Source: Akanthomyces muscarius
Lineage: Eukaryota > Ascomycota > Sordariomycetes > Hypocreales > Cordycipitaceae
Reading direction: 5' to 3'
Length of the DNA: 64,000 nt
Assembly: GCF_028009165.1 (NCBI RefSeq)
Contig: NC_079241.1
Location: forward strand, 4,154,001-4,218,000
The translations under genes and the position numbers were made by a program. This document shows, piece after piece, positions 22,042 through 33,013 of the stretch. Position 1 is the first letter of the stretch. Each line of letters opens with the position of its first letter. The notes under the pieces are model-generated. The model searched no databases. It had not been told where the DNA came from and worked only from the letters and a program-made list of their open reading frames with translations.

Positions 22042-23146
22042 ATGGGGAAATCGTGAGTGACCCTTGTCATCCCTCGTCCTCGCCCTCATCCCCCTCGGCC
22101 TGCGTGCTCTTGGGTCCTTTCGGCGTCGCCCTGCTGGCCCGTGGTGCGCGGACCGGCGCTACTGCTGGGCCTGGGGCGCCACCCCTCCAAAGGCATCTCT
22201 CGTCGTCACAGAGGGGGGGCGCCACGCACATGGGAGGCCACCCATTGCCCTCACCTAGCCGCCGTGGACGTCACTTTGCAGTCTCGCTGGCCGAGACATT
22301 ATGCATGCATCGTGGAGAGCAAACATTCGCTAACCTCGGCCTGTGGTACTTTTGCGCCACCTCTAGACAGTCGAAGCTTTCCCAAGAACAGCTCCTCGAG
22401 CTCCAAAAGTCGACTCACTTTGACAAGAAGGAGCTACAACAGTGGTACAAGGGTATGTCACAACAGTTCATGCCACGCCGTGCTTCCCGGAAGCGCATCG
22501 ATCCGTTCCATCCCGCATTCGAGCTTTTCGCTGGCAGCACACACGCGCAATCTCTACTCCAGTTTTGTCTTGGCGCGTGGCATCTTGCTAATTAAAAGTG
22601 CGACAGGTTTCCTCAAGGACTGCCCCTCGGGTCTGCTCAGCAAGCAAGAGTTTCAAAAGATTTACCGCCAATTCTTCCCGTTTGGCGATCCGAGCTCGTT
22701 TGCCGACTATGTATTCAACGTCTTTGACAGCGACCGCTCCGGCACCATTGACTTCAAGGAGTTTATCTGCGCCCTAAGCGTTACTAGCCGGGGCAAGATG
22801 GAGGACAAGCTCGACTGGGCCTTTCAGCTGTACGACATTGACCGCGACGGCAAGATAACGTACGACGAAATGCTTCAAATTGTTGAAGCCATCTACAAAA
22901 TGGTACGCCCTCCTATCGCCAGCAAAACTTCAAGTTGGGGGCCTCTCCCCGCTAACACAGACGCAGGTCGGCTCCATGGTCAAGCTTCCCGAAGACGAAG
23001 ACACCCCCGAGAAGCGCGTCCGCAAAATCTTCCGCATGATGGACAAGGACGAGAACGGCAGCTTGGATATTGAAGAGTTCAAGGAGGGCAGCAAACGTGA
23101 CGAAACCATTGTCTCGGCCCTCTCCCTCTACGACGGACTCGTCTAA
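22042..23146 (+). CDS. ncs1: Neuronal calcium sensor 1 (frequenin) homologue
   Basis: Exons 22042-22052, 22367-22452, 22607-22902 and 22967-23146 encode exactly 190 aa, the family length. The first exon is only 11 nt (Met-Gly-Lys plus two bases of Ser) and is followed by a 314-nt intron, long for this genome. The start is confirmed by the resulting MGKSQSKLS myristoylation signal. The protein has a degenerate EF1 (KDCPSGLL) and three canonical Ca-binding loops: [24 protein letters not shown] and [15 protein letters not shown]-1 proteins are Ca-sensing membrane switches that activate phosphatidylinositol 4-kinase and affect growth and Ca tolerance in fungi (family knowledge). Confidence 0.96.
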
Positions 23147-23509
23147 GTGGTAGGCAGTTCACTGCAAAAAATTGTATATAGTCAAAGAAAAAACACAGCA
23201 AAGCAGGTGCAACGCGTCATGGTTTTCAGTTAGTTTGATTTATTATTTTCTGCCACTTTTATGAATTGTGACGATGATGTACTGCGTAAGCCGAGACTTG
23301 ACAGCAAGTGCAGCCATGAATTGCAGTAGTAAACGAGCCATTGAATATCCAAGATGTATCACGAGTAAAACTACAGAATTTAAAAGTTACCGAGTCATTA
23401 TTGCTGAGCAACTACTTTTGAAGTTTGCACCCGTCTAGTGTGGGGTTGTCCCGCTTCGCATCTCACAGCTTTTGCTTCTCACCACTACAACTCATACACG
23501 CATACAGCC
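23147..23509. other. Intergenic between NCS-1 and the methyltransferase
   Basis: This is AT-richer sequence with 3' UTR and promoter only. No other feature is seen. Confidence 0.6.
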
Positions 23510-24520
23510 ATGGCGTACGCAGAGCTGTTTGAGTCGATATTGGAGCCCGAGATTGAAGATGCCGAGGAGGGTAAGCCACGTGTCAACCCGTAGACATGTC
23601 ATGTAGCTATGCTGAACGCTCTGCGCAGAAACATTCTGGCTCTACTCGCAGCCCATTCCCTCGTCCAACCTGGGCTTCGTCGACCCCAAGGCCAGCACCG
23701 TCGACGCGCGCGTCGGCGGCGTCGACTACACGATCCATCAGTCCCCCGGCGTCCTGTCCTCTGACCGGGCCGGCGGGACCACCGGCGCCGGTACCGACCA
23801 ACCCCCCTTGTCCCTTTCAAATCGATCCGTGCTGACAGCTCGCCAGTGCTGTGGAAGATTTCACCCGTCTTTGCCGACTGGCTGTCTTCGCCGACCAACT
23901 TCCTCTTCGCCTCCTCGCCGCCGCTCCTGGACGCCGCGTCCGCCATCCTCGAGCTCGGGTGTGGCATCTCCCCGCTCAACGCCTTTGCGCTCGCCCCGCG
24001 CGTCGCCTCCCACACCCTCACCGACCAGGCCTACGTGCAGCGGCTCCTCCAGCGGACCCTCGACGACAACTCGTCCCTCCTCTCCCCGTCTTCTACTTCG
24101 TCCTCCTCCTCCTCTTCGTCCCGACGGTCAAAGCCCAAGCCCGGCAGACGCGGCACCGTCTCGTTTGAGACGCTCGACTGGGAGACGGACGAACTGCCGC
24201 GGGGCCGCGCCTTTGACGCCGTGCTGGCGTGCGACTGCGTGTACAACTACGCGCTGATCCCCCCGCTGGTACAGACGTGCGTGGACGCGTGCCGGCGGCG
24301 GCAGAGGCACGAGGACGAAGAGGGGGGTGGTGGCGAGCTGGCGAAGAGGCCGAGTCTGTGCATCGTGGCACAGCAGCTGCGCAACGACGACGTGTTCAAG
24401 TCCTGGCTCGAGGCGTTTGTCAAGGAGTTCCGGGTCTGGCGCGTCGCGGACGACAGACTGCCCGAGACGCTGCGGCCGAGTGCCGGTTTCGTGATACACG
24501 TTGGCATATTACGAGAATGA
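23510..24520 (+). CDS. Lysine methyltransferase of the RKM5/METTL21 type
   Basis: Exons 23510-23570, 23629-23790 and 23847-24520 give 298 aa. The seven-beta-strand methyltransferase motifs are visible: VLWKISPVFADWL, the SAM-binding ELGCGISPLNAFAL, LTDQAYVQRLLQRTL, LDWETD, and the post-I motif FDAVLACDCVYNYALIPP. Toward the C-terminus come IVAQQLRNDDVFKSWLEAF and GFVIHVGIL. This pattern fits the fungal Rkm5 group; yeast Rkm5 methylates ribosomal protein uL1 (Rpl1). The substrate here is inferred. An insertion of eight Ser within a Ser/Thr/Arg-rich linker (about residues 145-165) is specific to this protein. The exons are markedly GC-rich. Confidence 0.75.
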
Positions 24521-24759
24521 GCATTGTAAATATGATACAAGTTTTGCTATTTTTTTTGGCTTTTTAGTTTCTTTTTTTTGTTTTGTATATATAATCGAGC
24601 AGAGTGAGGATCGCCCTCGAATGGTTTCTTTGTAATAGTAATACATAAATCGTGCTAGATGGCACGCAGAGGAGAGTTCGTCTCGTAGAAACAACGCCCA
24701 ATAAACACCAAGAACTCTGTTTATATCCGACCGCGTGCGTGTTCATATACCAAAATATA

Positions 24760-27175
24760 TCAATTGCCAAACATGTTTGGCCCGCCGCCCATATTCATAC
24801 CCATGCCTCCCATACCGCCCATTCCGCCCATGCCCGCAGAAGGGTCGCCAAAATTAAAAGTGTTAAAGTTTTGAAAGATGGATCCGTCTTGATACCCCGA
24901 AAGAATGTACGACCAGTCCATATCCGTGTCATCCAAATTGGGTCCGGGTCCGGACGCCTGTGGCGCCTGCGACATGGGCACGGCAGAAGGCGAGTTGTCC
25001 ATCATAGGCGTCATCTTGCCGATCCCGCTGTCGCTGTGCGATCCTGGCGTGCTGTACGCCGTCGGCGACGGCTTGGGAACCGTAAACATCTCCGGCGGCT
25101 CCTCGAGGGGGTCAGGCAGGTTCTGCTCCTTGGCACGGCGTCGCTTCTCGACAAATTCTTGCAGCATGACAATGAATTTGGGCGGCGTGGCCTGCTGGCC
25201 CCTCTCAAGCAAGGCTGTCTCGCGCGCCTTCCATGCCTTGACAAAGAGGTGGCCAAACGCCAGATGCATGGGAGAATGTAGGCCGTGCATCATGCCACGC
25301 AGCGAGTGGTTGGTGGCGATGCCCGCCCAGGCACGGTCCACCTCGGGTCCGATAAGTCGGAAGCGCAACTCGTTGACGAGAAACATGTATGCCGGAAAGG
25401 GAAAGTGGTGGTGGGTGAACCAGCGGTAACACTTGAGATTGTCCCGGGATTGCAGAATGTTGTCGTGCTCCAGCATCTGCGTAGCTTGCACAAACAAAAA
25501 CTCGCGGTCATTTACGTCGTGCGTCGAGGTGTGTCCATGTGCCAGCCGGATAAGATATGTAATGACGCGCAGCCTACTGAGCGCCTGACGCGTCATTGTG
25601 AGGGTAAAGAAGTGAAAGGGAATGTTGGGATCGCAGTGGATCAGATAGGTTCCTTCGATGTGCGCGCAGAATCCGTCAATTGTGTACGTCTTCCTTTCCC
25701 TGCCGACCAGCCTGATCAGCACTTTGCCAGCGGGTTGATCGGTGGGCTGTGGTGCCTTCAAGTCACGATGCCAGTCCTCCGGCGTTGCCATGGCAAGCTC
25801 TGATCGGATAAGAGCAAACATCATTTCCGTCGCACCTTTGTGAGCTGTCGGTGGCTCGGCTTGTTCGACATACAGGTCTGCATCGTTGATGTTGAGTGGT
25901 ATAGCGGTGTCGTGGGGTACTGCCAGCGCCGTAACAGCTGCGCCAGTCATTTCACCAATGCGCCGGTCATACGCTGCAATTGACCACCAAAGACGACGTC
26001 GCAGCTCGCCTTCATAAGCATTTAGGCCCTGGCCGGTGGGGTCCCGGTGCAGCCCTATGTGATGAGCCATGCGCACCATCAAACCCATGATGGAAAACAC
26101 ATGTCGGGGGTCGAGGAACCAACGAATAGCCAACTATACAATGTTAGTACGGAAAGGGGGGGTGGATGAGGCTGCACTGACCATGTAAAGAAGAAAGGCC
26201 TGCAGGGTCACAATGTCAGAAGTGCACATAAACTTGGCATTGATGAGCGCTTGTTGTAGTCCGGCAAAGAATTGGCCCAGCAGCTCTTGCTTATCGGCTT
26301 GGAGTCGCTGTTGCACTTCTTGTTCGTCCAAAGACGAGACCGCCGTCAAGAAAATGGCAAACATTAACGCTTCCAGGTTCTTGGGAGACTCGTCCGGGTT
26401 ACCAGAGTAGGCAATGACCTGCTGCTGGGTTGTAGGCACATGCGTGAGCTTCAGGAGAGGATTGACATTGTCAATGTAGACCTGCCAAAGCTGGAACATT
26501 TGTATCGTGGACGGACGATAGTCGGCGAGCGATATCTCCTGGTCGCTGATGAGAAAGGGAAAGGGGTTTCGGTTGGTAAACATCTTGTCAAAGGCCTTGT
26601 ATATGACTGGGTAGTCGGCCTCGTCGTCGGAGGAGTCGTTCAAGAGGCGATCATGAGCGTTAAACTGTGAGCTGGTTAGCATACAATGGCGGCAAATCAA
26701 AAGTGGCGCGTACTGATTTATTGTGCATTTTGAGAAAGTGGCCCAGCTTCCACCGTGGGCCGCGAGCATAGATAGATGAGACATAATCGCCCTCGGATGG
26801 GCTTGTCTTGAGATTTTCAAAGTCGTTTTCCAACTCGTCCACGTCTTCGTGGGTAGCCTCGGACTTGGCGTCATGATCCAAGGCATCAAACTTGATGTTG
26901 TGCTGCCGTAACAGGTCCTCGTACTTCTTGAGCCGCTCCAAGAGATCTCTCTCCTGCAACCTCTTCTTGCGACGGCGGGGTGGCTGCGGTGGCACGACGC
27001 GACACTCGGCGCCGGCCTTGACGCAGTTGGAGCAGGGCTTTTGCTTGTCGCACCGCACTTTGCGCTGTTGGCAGAGCACGCAGCTTGTGCCGCGGGTCAA
27101 CTTCATGGCGGAGAGGTCTGGCTGTGGGTTCGGTGGCCCCATGCTCGGGGCCGGGGGCTGGACTTGCGAAGCCAT
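24760..27175 (-). CDS. Zn2Cys6 transcription factor with fungal-specific regulatory domain
   Basis: Exons are 27175-26714, 26664-26182 and 26133-24760, both introns phase 0 (about 48 nt), giving 772 aa. Residues 32-58 are a canonical binuclear zinc cluster (CVLCQQRKVRC, CSNC, AEC) followed by the basic linker PRRRKKR and a Leu-rich coiled-coil dimerisation element (LLERLKKYEDLL). The middle homology domain spans the exon 2/3 junction (AIRWFLDPRHVFSIMGLMVRMAHHI across to RRRLWWSIAAYDRR). The C-terminus is Pro/Ser-rich, then Met/Gly repeats (GMGGMGGMGG) near the end, possibly an activation region. Intact throughout. It is divergently arranged with the DHA2 transporter at 27999, 823 bp away, so it may regulate that gene; this is inference. 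Confidence 0.9.
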
Positions 27176-27998
27176 GATCGGGTATATTTATCAGCTCGGC
27201 GAGCCGCAGCCGGCACAAAATGAGAGCGCAATGTACGCTGGCAGCTTTGGCGCAGGTTGCATAAGCGTCTGGGCAGGTGGCCCGTCATACAGAAAAAAGT
27301 CAAGTACGCCTGTATTGAGAGTGCGTCATAAGGCTGAGGAAGGTTGTACGACAATGGTCAAACGGTGACTCTGACGTTGCGGGCCACGTCTTGGCCTGCG
27401 GCTTCAATTGGCTGGGGCGGGATCCTTGTCGAAACAACCGAAATCCGATGTGCACAAAACGGGGCCGACAATGGCAATCAGATGCCACGACTTGAATGAC
27501 AGGCACGCGGCTACTAGCGCAGGTTGTGTGCTTGGCAGCGGGTTGGTGAGGAGTCAGAGTCAAAGAGTGAAGTTGAAGCCAAGCCGGGTGCGAGACGTGA
27601 GCTTCGGTCCCGAGCGGGGCGTGTCAGACCAACCCTGGCAGTCCCCATTCGGTTTAGCGCCATCGGTCACCAAAGTCTTGTCTCGCACCCGAGCTCAAGA
27701 CATTGCAGCCCTGCAATTCTCTTTTTTCAGCGCCCTAGCACCCTCCTTGTACTAAAAACTAACGTTAGCTTGAAAAAGAAAAAAATCGAAAGCGAGTTGT
27801 CAGCTGCGAACCAGGCTGCAATGTGCCCGGAGAAGGATCTCGGACATGAGGCTTCTAACGTCCGGGTGCCGGCCACGCAGCTTGACCGAGATGATGTATA
27901 TAACCATGCATGGCTCCCAACCCCATATAGTCTTTGATCACATCTAATAACATTCAATCCCACAACAATCATTGGTCGGATTCATTCCCAACCTGATC
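27176..27998. promoter_or_regulatory. Divergent promoter between the Zn2Cys6 regulator and the DHA2 transporter
   Basis: This is an 823-bp interval shared by two head-to-head genes. A TATATAA box lies at 27897-27903, about 100 bp before the transporter ATG. A near-palindrome CCGGGTGCCGG occurs at about 27862-27872. CGG/CCG half-sites of the kind bound by Zn2Cys6 dimers are frequent, but I cannot single out one operator. Confidence 0.45.
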
Positions 27999-29748
27999 AT
28001 GAACTCGTCAACGCAGCCCATCTCTTCTGCGCAGTCGCAACACACACTCTCCTCCGAGACGACAATGGAGCCCACCAAGGAGCAGCCTGCCGTCCAGGAG
28101 ACCACCAACCCCGATGTTTTGCAAAAGGTGCCTACCAGAGACGATGAATTATACAAGCCCAAAACTCTCAAATTCTGGCTTGTCCTGCTCTCCACATTTA
28201 CTTCCATGTTCTTGGTCGCCCTCGATCGCACCATCATCGCCACGGCCATTCCTCGAATCACCGATGACTTCAAGAGCCAAGCCGACATTGGTTGGTACGG
28301 CTCAGCCTACATGCTGACTACCGCCGCCTTCCAGCTGCTTTTCGGTCGCATCTACAGCTTCTATGATCTCAAATGGACATTTTTAGCCGCCATTGTTCTC
28401 TTTGAGATTGGCTCCGCCATCTGTGGTGCCGCACCTTCATCTACCGTCTTCATCGTCGGCCGTGCCATTGCTGGTCTGGGCTCCGCTGGTATCATGACCG
28501 GTTCCATGATGACCATCATTCCCTTGGTTCCTCTCCACAAGCGACCCATGTTCCAATCCATGTTTGGTATGGTCTTTGGTATTGCTTCTGTTGCCGGCCC
28601 CTTGATTGGTGGCGCCTTCACAGAGAACGCTACCTGGCGCTGGTGTTTCTACATGAACCTGCCCATCGGTGCTGTCGCCTTTGTCTTTCTCTACTTCTTC
28701 GAATTCCCCACGACAAAGTTGATGAATCTGCCTCAAAAGACAAAGCTCATTAGACTCGATCCTGTTGGCACAACCATCTTTATCCCTACCATCGTCAGCC
28801 TTCTCCTCGCTCTTCAGTGGGGTGGATCTACCTATGCCTGGAGCAACTGGCGCATCATTGTCCTCTTTGTCTGCTTTGCCATTGGCGCCGTCGCCTTTGC
28901 CACAGTCCAGTATAAGATGCCCCAGTCTGCCTCTCTCCCCTGGCACTTGATCAAGCAGCGCACCATGGCTCTCGCAACTTGCTTCATGCTGTTCCTGTCG
29001 GGAGCTATGATGATGCTCGTCTACTACATTCCCCTTTGGTGTACGTATCGCCTCAGCCCACTTCGCGTTTGCAGCTGCTAACTTCCTCCTAGTCCAAACC
29101 ACCCATGGCGTAAACCCTGTCAAGTCTGGTGTCTACACCATCCCGCTCGTCTTGAGTCTTGTTGTTGCGTCAATCACATCTGGAGTCGTAACCCAGAAGA
29201 GCGGTTATTACGTTCCGACCATGATTTCTGGTCCTTGCATCCTGCTCATTGCCGAGGGCCTGCTCACAACCTTTACTCCCCAGACTGGTTCGCCTCACTG
29301 GATCGGATACCAGTTTCTCGCCGGCTTTGGTGTCGGTCTTGGCCTTCAGTCGTCTACCCTGGCAGTTCAAGCCACCGTTGACAAGAAGGATGTTGCTACC
29401 GGTATGGCCATTTGCTTCTTTGCCCAGCAACTCGGTGGTGCCATCTTTGTCTCTGTTGGCCAGACCATTCTCAGCACCATCCTCGTTTCTCGCCTGTCAG
29501 AGATTCCTGGCCTGGACCCCAAGACTATTCTCAACACTGGAGCCACACAGCTGCACAATGTCGTCCCCGCGCAATATTTTAGCCTTGTTGTAGACGCCTA
29601 CAACTTTGCCGTCACCCGCATCTTCATTGCCTGCCTGGCCGTCACCGCTGCCCAATTGCTCTCATCTCTTGGCATTGAGTGGAAATCTATCAAGCCTGCC
29701 CAAGCCAAAGCTGCCGATCCTGAGGAACAGAATGAAATCAAGAATTAA
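27999..29748 (+). CDS. Major facilitator multidrug/toxin efflux transporter (DHA2, 14 TM)
   Basis: Exons 27999-29040 and 29093-29748 (52-nt intron) encode 565 aa. After a ~65-residue cytosolic N-terminus come 14 hydrophobic segments. The TM1 signature LDRTIIATAIPRITDDF and the TM5 antiporter motif GPLIGGAF are those of the 14-TM drug:H+ antiporter family. Fungal members of this subgroup often export mycotoxins or drugs across the plasma membrane; the substrate here is unknown. No secondary-metabolite backbone gene is nearby. It shares a promoter region with the upstream Zn2Cys6 gene. The ATG at 27999 is the first in frame. Confidence 0.93.
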
Positions 29749-30132
29749 TTACCACATAAAAATATTTGTCAAATGGCGACAACGTACGATACACATCAGC
29801 AGGGCAGCATTATACTGGCATAGCGTGTTTTATTTTATTTAATTGTTTATAACCCTCAACTCTATAGAATTCCTAAAAATTAATATAGAACGCCAAAGAC
29901 TTATTTTGTGCAATATGTAATTTCGTGCCAGTCCCTGTAATACCTACATTCGCAGTCCGATGAGTTGGTGGGGCACTGTCGCTCAAGGCAGTGGCGCGGG
30001 GCTGGCTTCTGCATCATCCAAGCTTCACCTCTTCATCTACCAGTGCCCATCGTTCGCCCATTCTGCCATAAACCACTCCCTACGAGCATAAGTGGTGTCA
30101 AAATAATCGAAAGAGCTTGAATCGTCATCATA
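29749..30132. other. Intergenic, AT-rich
   Basis: This is the 3' UTR of the transporter and the promoter of CSN6. Nothing else is seen. Confidence 0.6.
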
Positions 30133-31420
30133 ATGGAGGCTAGTGGCCCCAACCCACTCATCTCGAGCCAGAAGAGCTCCCAGCTGCATGCCGTCCTTCA
30201 CCCGCTGGTGCTTCTCACAATTTCCGACTACATTACGCGCCATACTCTCCGCCAGCAGTCCGTACCAATAATTGGAGCTCTTCTTGGCCAGCAGAATGGT
30301 CGCGAAATCACCATCGAGCATGCGTTCGACTGCCACCTCGTTGAAGCGCCTGACGAAGAGGGCGGCTACCTACTGGACAATGTCAAGTTTACTGCTCGAC
30401 TGGAGCAAAGTAAGAATCCTCCTTGCTCAAAGAAGCCCCCCTTTGCTAATGCCCGCCACAGTGATTACCGTTCACAAGGATCGACAGCTCGACTTCATTG
30501 GCTGGTACACGCTGCTTCCTGCAAACGGACCGACACCGACCGTCTTACCTATCCACAACCAGATATTGCAAGGCTGGAACGAGTCTGCAGTCCTCCTGGG
30601 CTTCCAGCCCCAAGAAGTCCTCCACCACTCTGTTGGTGGCAAGCTGCCTCTCACCATATACGAAAGCAACTACGAAGCGGACGAATCAAAGATCGACCAC
30701 GATGGCGAAGACAAGAAGATGGACGACGGAGAACCGCCTCTGAAGCTAAAGTTTCGGGAAGTCCCATATTCAGTTGAGACGGATGAGACAGAAATGATCA
30801 GCATGAACTATATCGCGAGCAGTGGAGGTAACGCCGCCGCTGTGGCCGCCAAGGACGCACAGCCATCGCGATCTGTAGAGTCGAATGGCAAGGGCAAGCG
30901 TCGTTTAGTCGAGAGCGACGATCCCGCCGATATCCTGCAGGACGATGAATCGGGTGTCACGCTCACACGGGAAGAAGAGGAGACGCTCGCTGCCCTGACT
31001 GCCAAAGCCAACGCCGTCAAGATGCTCCAATCTAGGATCCAACTGCTTACTGCATATCTCGAGAGTATCCCGACTTCGGTTGGAAGCACGGAGGCGGTCG
31101 ATGAAGGCTCCATGGATACCGACTCATCTACCATGACACCTTCGCTGACGGTCTTGCGGGAGATCAAGGCACTCACTGGTCGCCTGGGATTGGTGATTCC
31201 ATTGGACGACGAATCCTTCCAGAAAGAGATGGCTTCGGAGAAGAATGATGTCGAGACTATCGACCTTCTGAGCACTCTCATGCAGAGCATTAGTCAGGCG
31301 CGTCAAGTGGGCAAGAAGTTCAGCGTTGTCGACGGTTATAAGAACAGCATGCAGAGGCGCGGGGAATACCCTGGCACGCCATCCTTTTCGCTCCCTGGAA
31401 CAAATGAACTGCTCATGTAA
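30133..31420 (+). CDS. csn6: COP9 signalosome subunit 6
   Basis: Exons 30133-30409 and 30462-31420 give 411 aa. The N-terminal MPN domain (about residues 20-160) starts LHPLVLLTISDYITRH and contains IIGALLGQQNGREITIEHAF, typical of CSN6. The catalytic JAMM residues are absent: where CSN5 has HSHP, this protein reads GWYTLLPANG. It is therefore a structural MPN-minus subunit, as in all CSN6 proteins. A low-complexity acidic linker and a helical C-terminus (LLSTLMQSISQARQVGKKF) follow and would join the signalosome's helical bundle. The complex removes NEDD8 from cullin ligases in the nucleus. In Aspergillus it controls development (family knowledge). Confidence 0.92.
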
Positions 31421-31700
31421 AGCGGCGGCAATTTCACGAACGGCACGAATATTAGGAACGAAACATGGCAAGGCGTTTGGCAGGGTTACAAGGATTGGCT
31501 TCGGCAGTGCAGAGCCATCAGGTTTAGTCTAGAAATGGCACAGTGTATTTGTACAGCGAGCAGTAGGCATTTGATGCTTGCTAATAGGTTGCCAACGGAA
31601 GCAGGCAAAAATAGAGAAAAGAATACATCAATGCCCGCTGCTTTCAAGTCAACGCAGGAAGCCAAGTTAAGCCAAAAAGGAAGAAGTGCAAAAAAAACTT

Positions 31701-31803
31701 TGCGGCCAGTGTGACTCGAACACACGACCTTCAGATAGGTATCTAATCCGTAGGATTGAAGTTGGACTTCAGTCTGACGATCTCCCAGCTAATCTATGGC
31801 CGC
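31701..31803 (-). tRNA. tRNA-Phe (anticodon GAA) with a 30-nt intron, copy 1
   Basis: On the minus strand the acceptor GCGGCCA pairs perfectly with TGGCCGC, discriminator A. The D arm is GAT...ATC, the anticodon stem TCAGA/TCTGA, and the loop CTGAAG gives anticodon GAA. The T arm is GTGTG/TTCGAGT/CACAC. A 30-nt intron (31737-31766) follows base 37. A run of eight A on the plus strand (31690-31697) is the T8 Pol III terminator. Confidence 0.95.
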
Positions 31804-32395
31804 CGAGTTATTTCCGAGACATTTATTTTGCTTTATACAGGTGACCTGGTTTCTGTGCTAATGCTGCCCACCTAGTCGCTGCCGTTCTAGTTTGAAGATG
31901 CTGAGGACGGTGCCGATGATTTGTCCAAAAACGATTGGCGCAACATGGAGGAAATGGTGAGCAAGAGTATTTCTGCTATTTTTCGTCTGCCGCAGTTTCT
32001 ATTAACGGCTTTTTATTTATAGCGCCCGCGCCCGGTTGTAAAGCAGTTGGGCGTGGCATTTAGAGAAGTCGCCGCCGCCGTGGCACTTAGAGCATTAGGT
32101 CAGTGTATTTGCAGGTGACTTCTCAACGCCTTGCGCCGGCTCCGTCCGGGAAAACACGGAACGCGGAGTGAACAGTCCTCTTTTGTCACTTGCTCATGCT
32201 TGATTATGATTCTTGTCAAACTTTAATGGGAGAAAAAGGAAGAGTCGGTGCGCGAAATGGATGGTAATGTTGAGAATTGCCGTGCGAATTAGAGGCACAG
32301 AGAAGCCCATTGCAAGACAGCGCCGAGAAGCACCGCCGCCAACTCCACTCCACTTTAAGCGGGGCGACAAGGCAAAAAGAGGCAAAAAAGAAACT
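31804..32395. other. Spacer between two tRNA-Phe genes, with a coding-like island
   Basis: At about 31892-31956 a frame reads FEDAEDGADDLSKNDW then RNMEEM. It ends at a GTGAGC donor-like site and resumes after TTTATAG (about 32021) as RPRPVVKQLGVAFREVAAAV and on for a few residues. This resembles two short exons of an unknown gene, but no start or stop context is found on either side. It may be a gene fragment caught between the duplicated tRNA genes. Confidence 0.3.
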
Positions 32396-32499
32396 TGCGG
32401 CCAGTGTGACTCGAACACACGACCTTCAGATAGGTATCTAAATCCGTAGGATTGAAGTTGGACTTCAGTCTGACGATCTCCCAGCTAATCTATGGCCGC
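32396..32499 (-). tRNA. tRNA-Phe (anticodon GAA) with a 31-nt intron, copy 2
   Basis: The mature part is identical to that of the copy at 31701-31803. The two genes differ only by one extra A in the intron (32432-32462). The terminator is A6 on the plus strand (32384-32389). Short flanking stretches on both sides are also similar, indicating a tandem duplication. Confidence 0.95.
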
Positions 32500-33013
32500 G
32501 AGTTGTTGACAATGGTCGAGTTATTTTGCATTATATACTCACGCGAAGAGGCCCTTCTAAACGTTACAACGGAAAACTGCCAGCTTTGTTACGACTACCC
32601 TGTATGACTGGCAAGAGACAGAGAATCGACTAAAACAGGACCAACATGCGTCGCCAGTTCAAGCAGAGGTATATAAATCACCATGAATACAAGAAAGACC
32701 ATTCCTTTCGTTCTTTGACGTTTTCGCGGGCGGTCAAGGTGAAGGAACAATGACCTGGGTGAATAGTCTTGCATAAGCGCACGTAGCCTTATGGCATGTG
32801 TTCTAGATGGATCATAGACGAAGTCAACTTTTATACGCGTCACAGGCATTAAACGGTAGAAATTCGCCACAGTTGAAACGGCGATTTGAGTGTCACAGCA
32901 TAAATACGTCAACTGCGGCTATTGTAACATCGGGTATGAAGTCAACCAGTTCGACTTGGACTCATCCTCGGCAAACATCAACATGCATCACAAATTATTC
33001 GCGTACCCCATGC
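32500..33013. other. Intergenic
   Basis: This lies between tRNA-Phe copy 2 and the 3' end of VPS17. No further feature is recognised. Confidence 0.6.
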
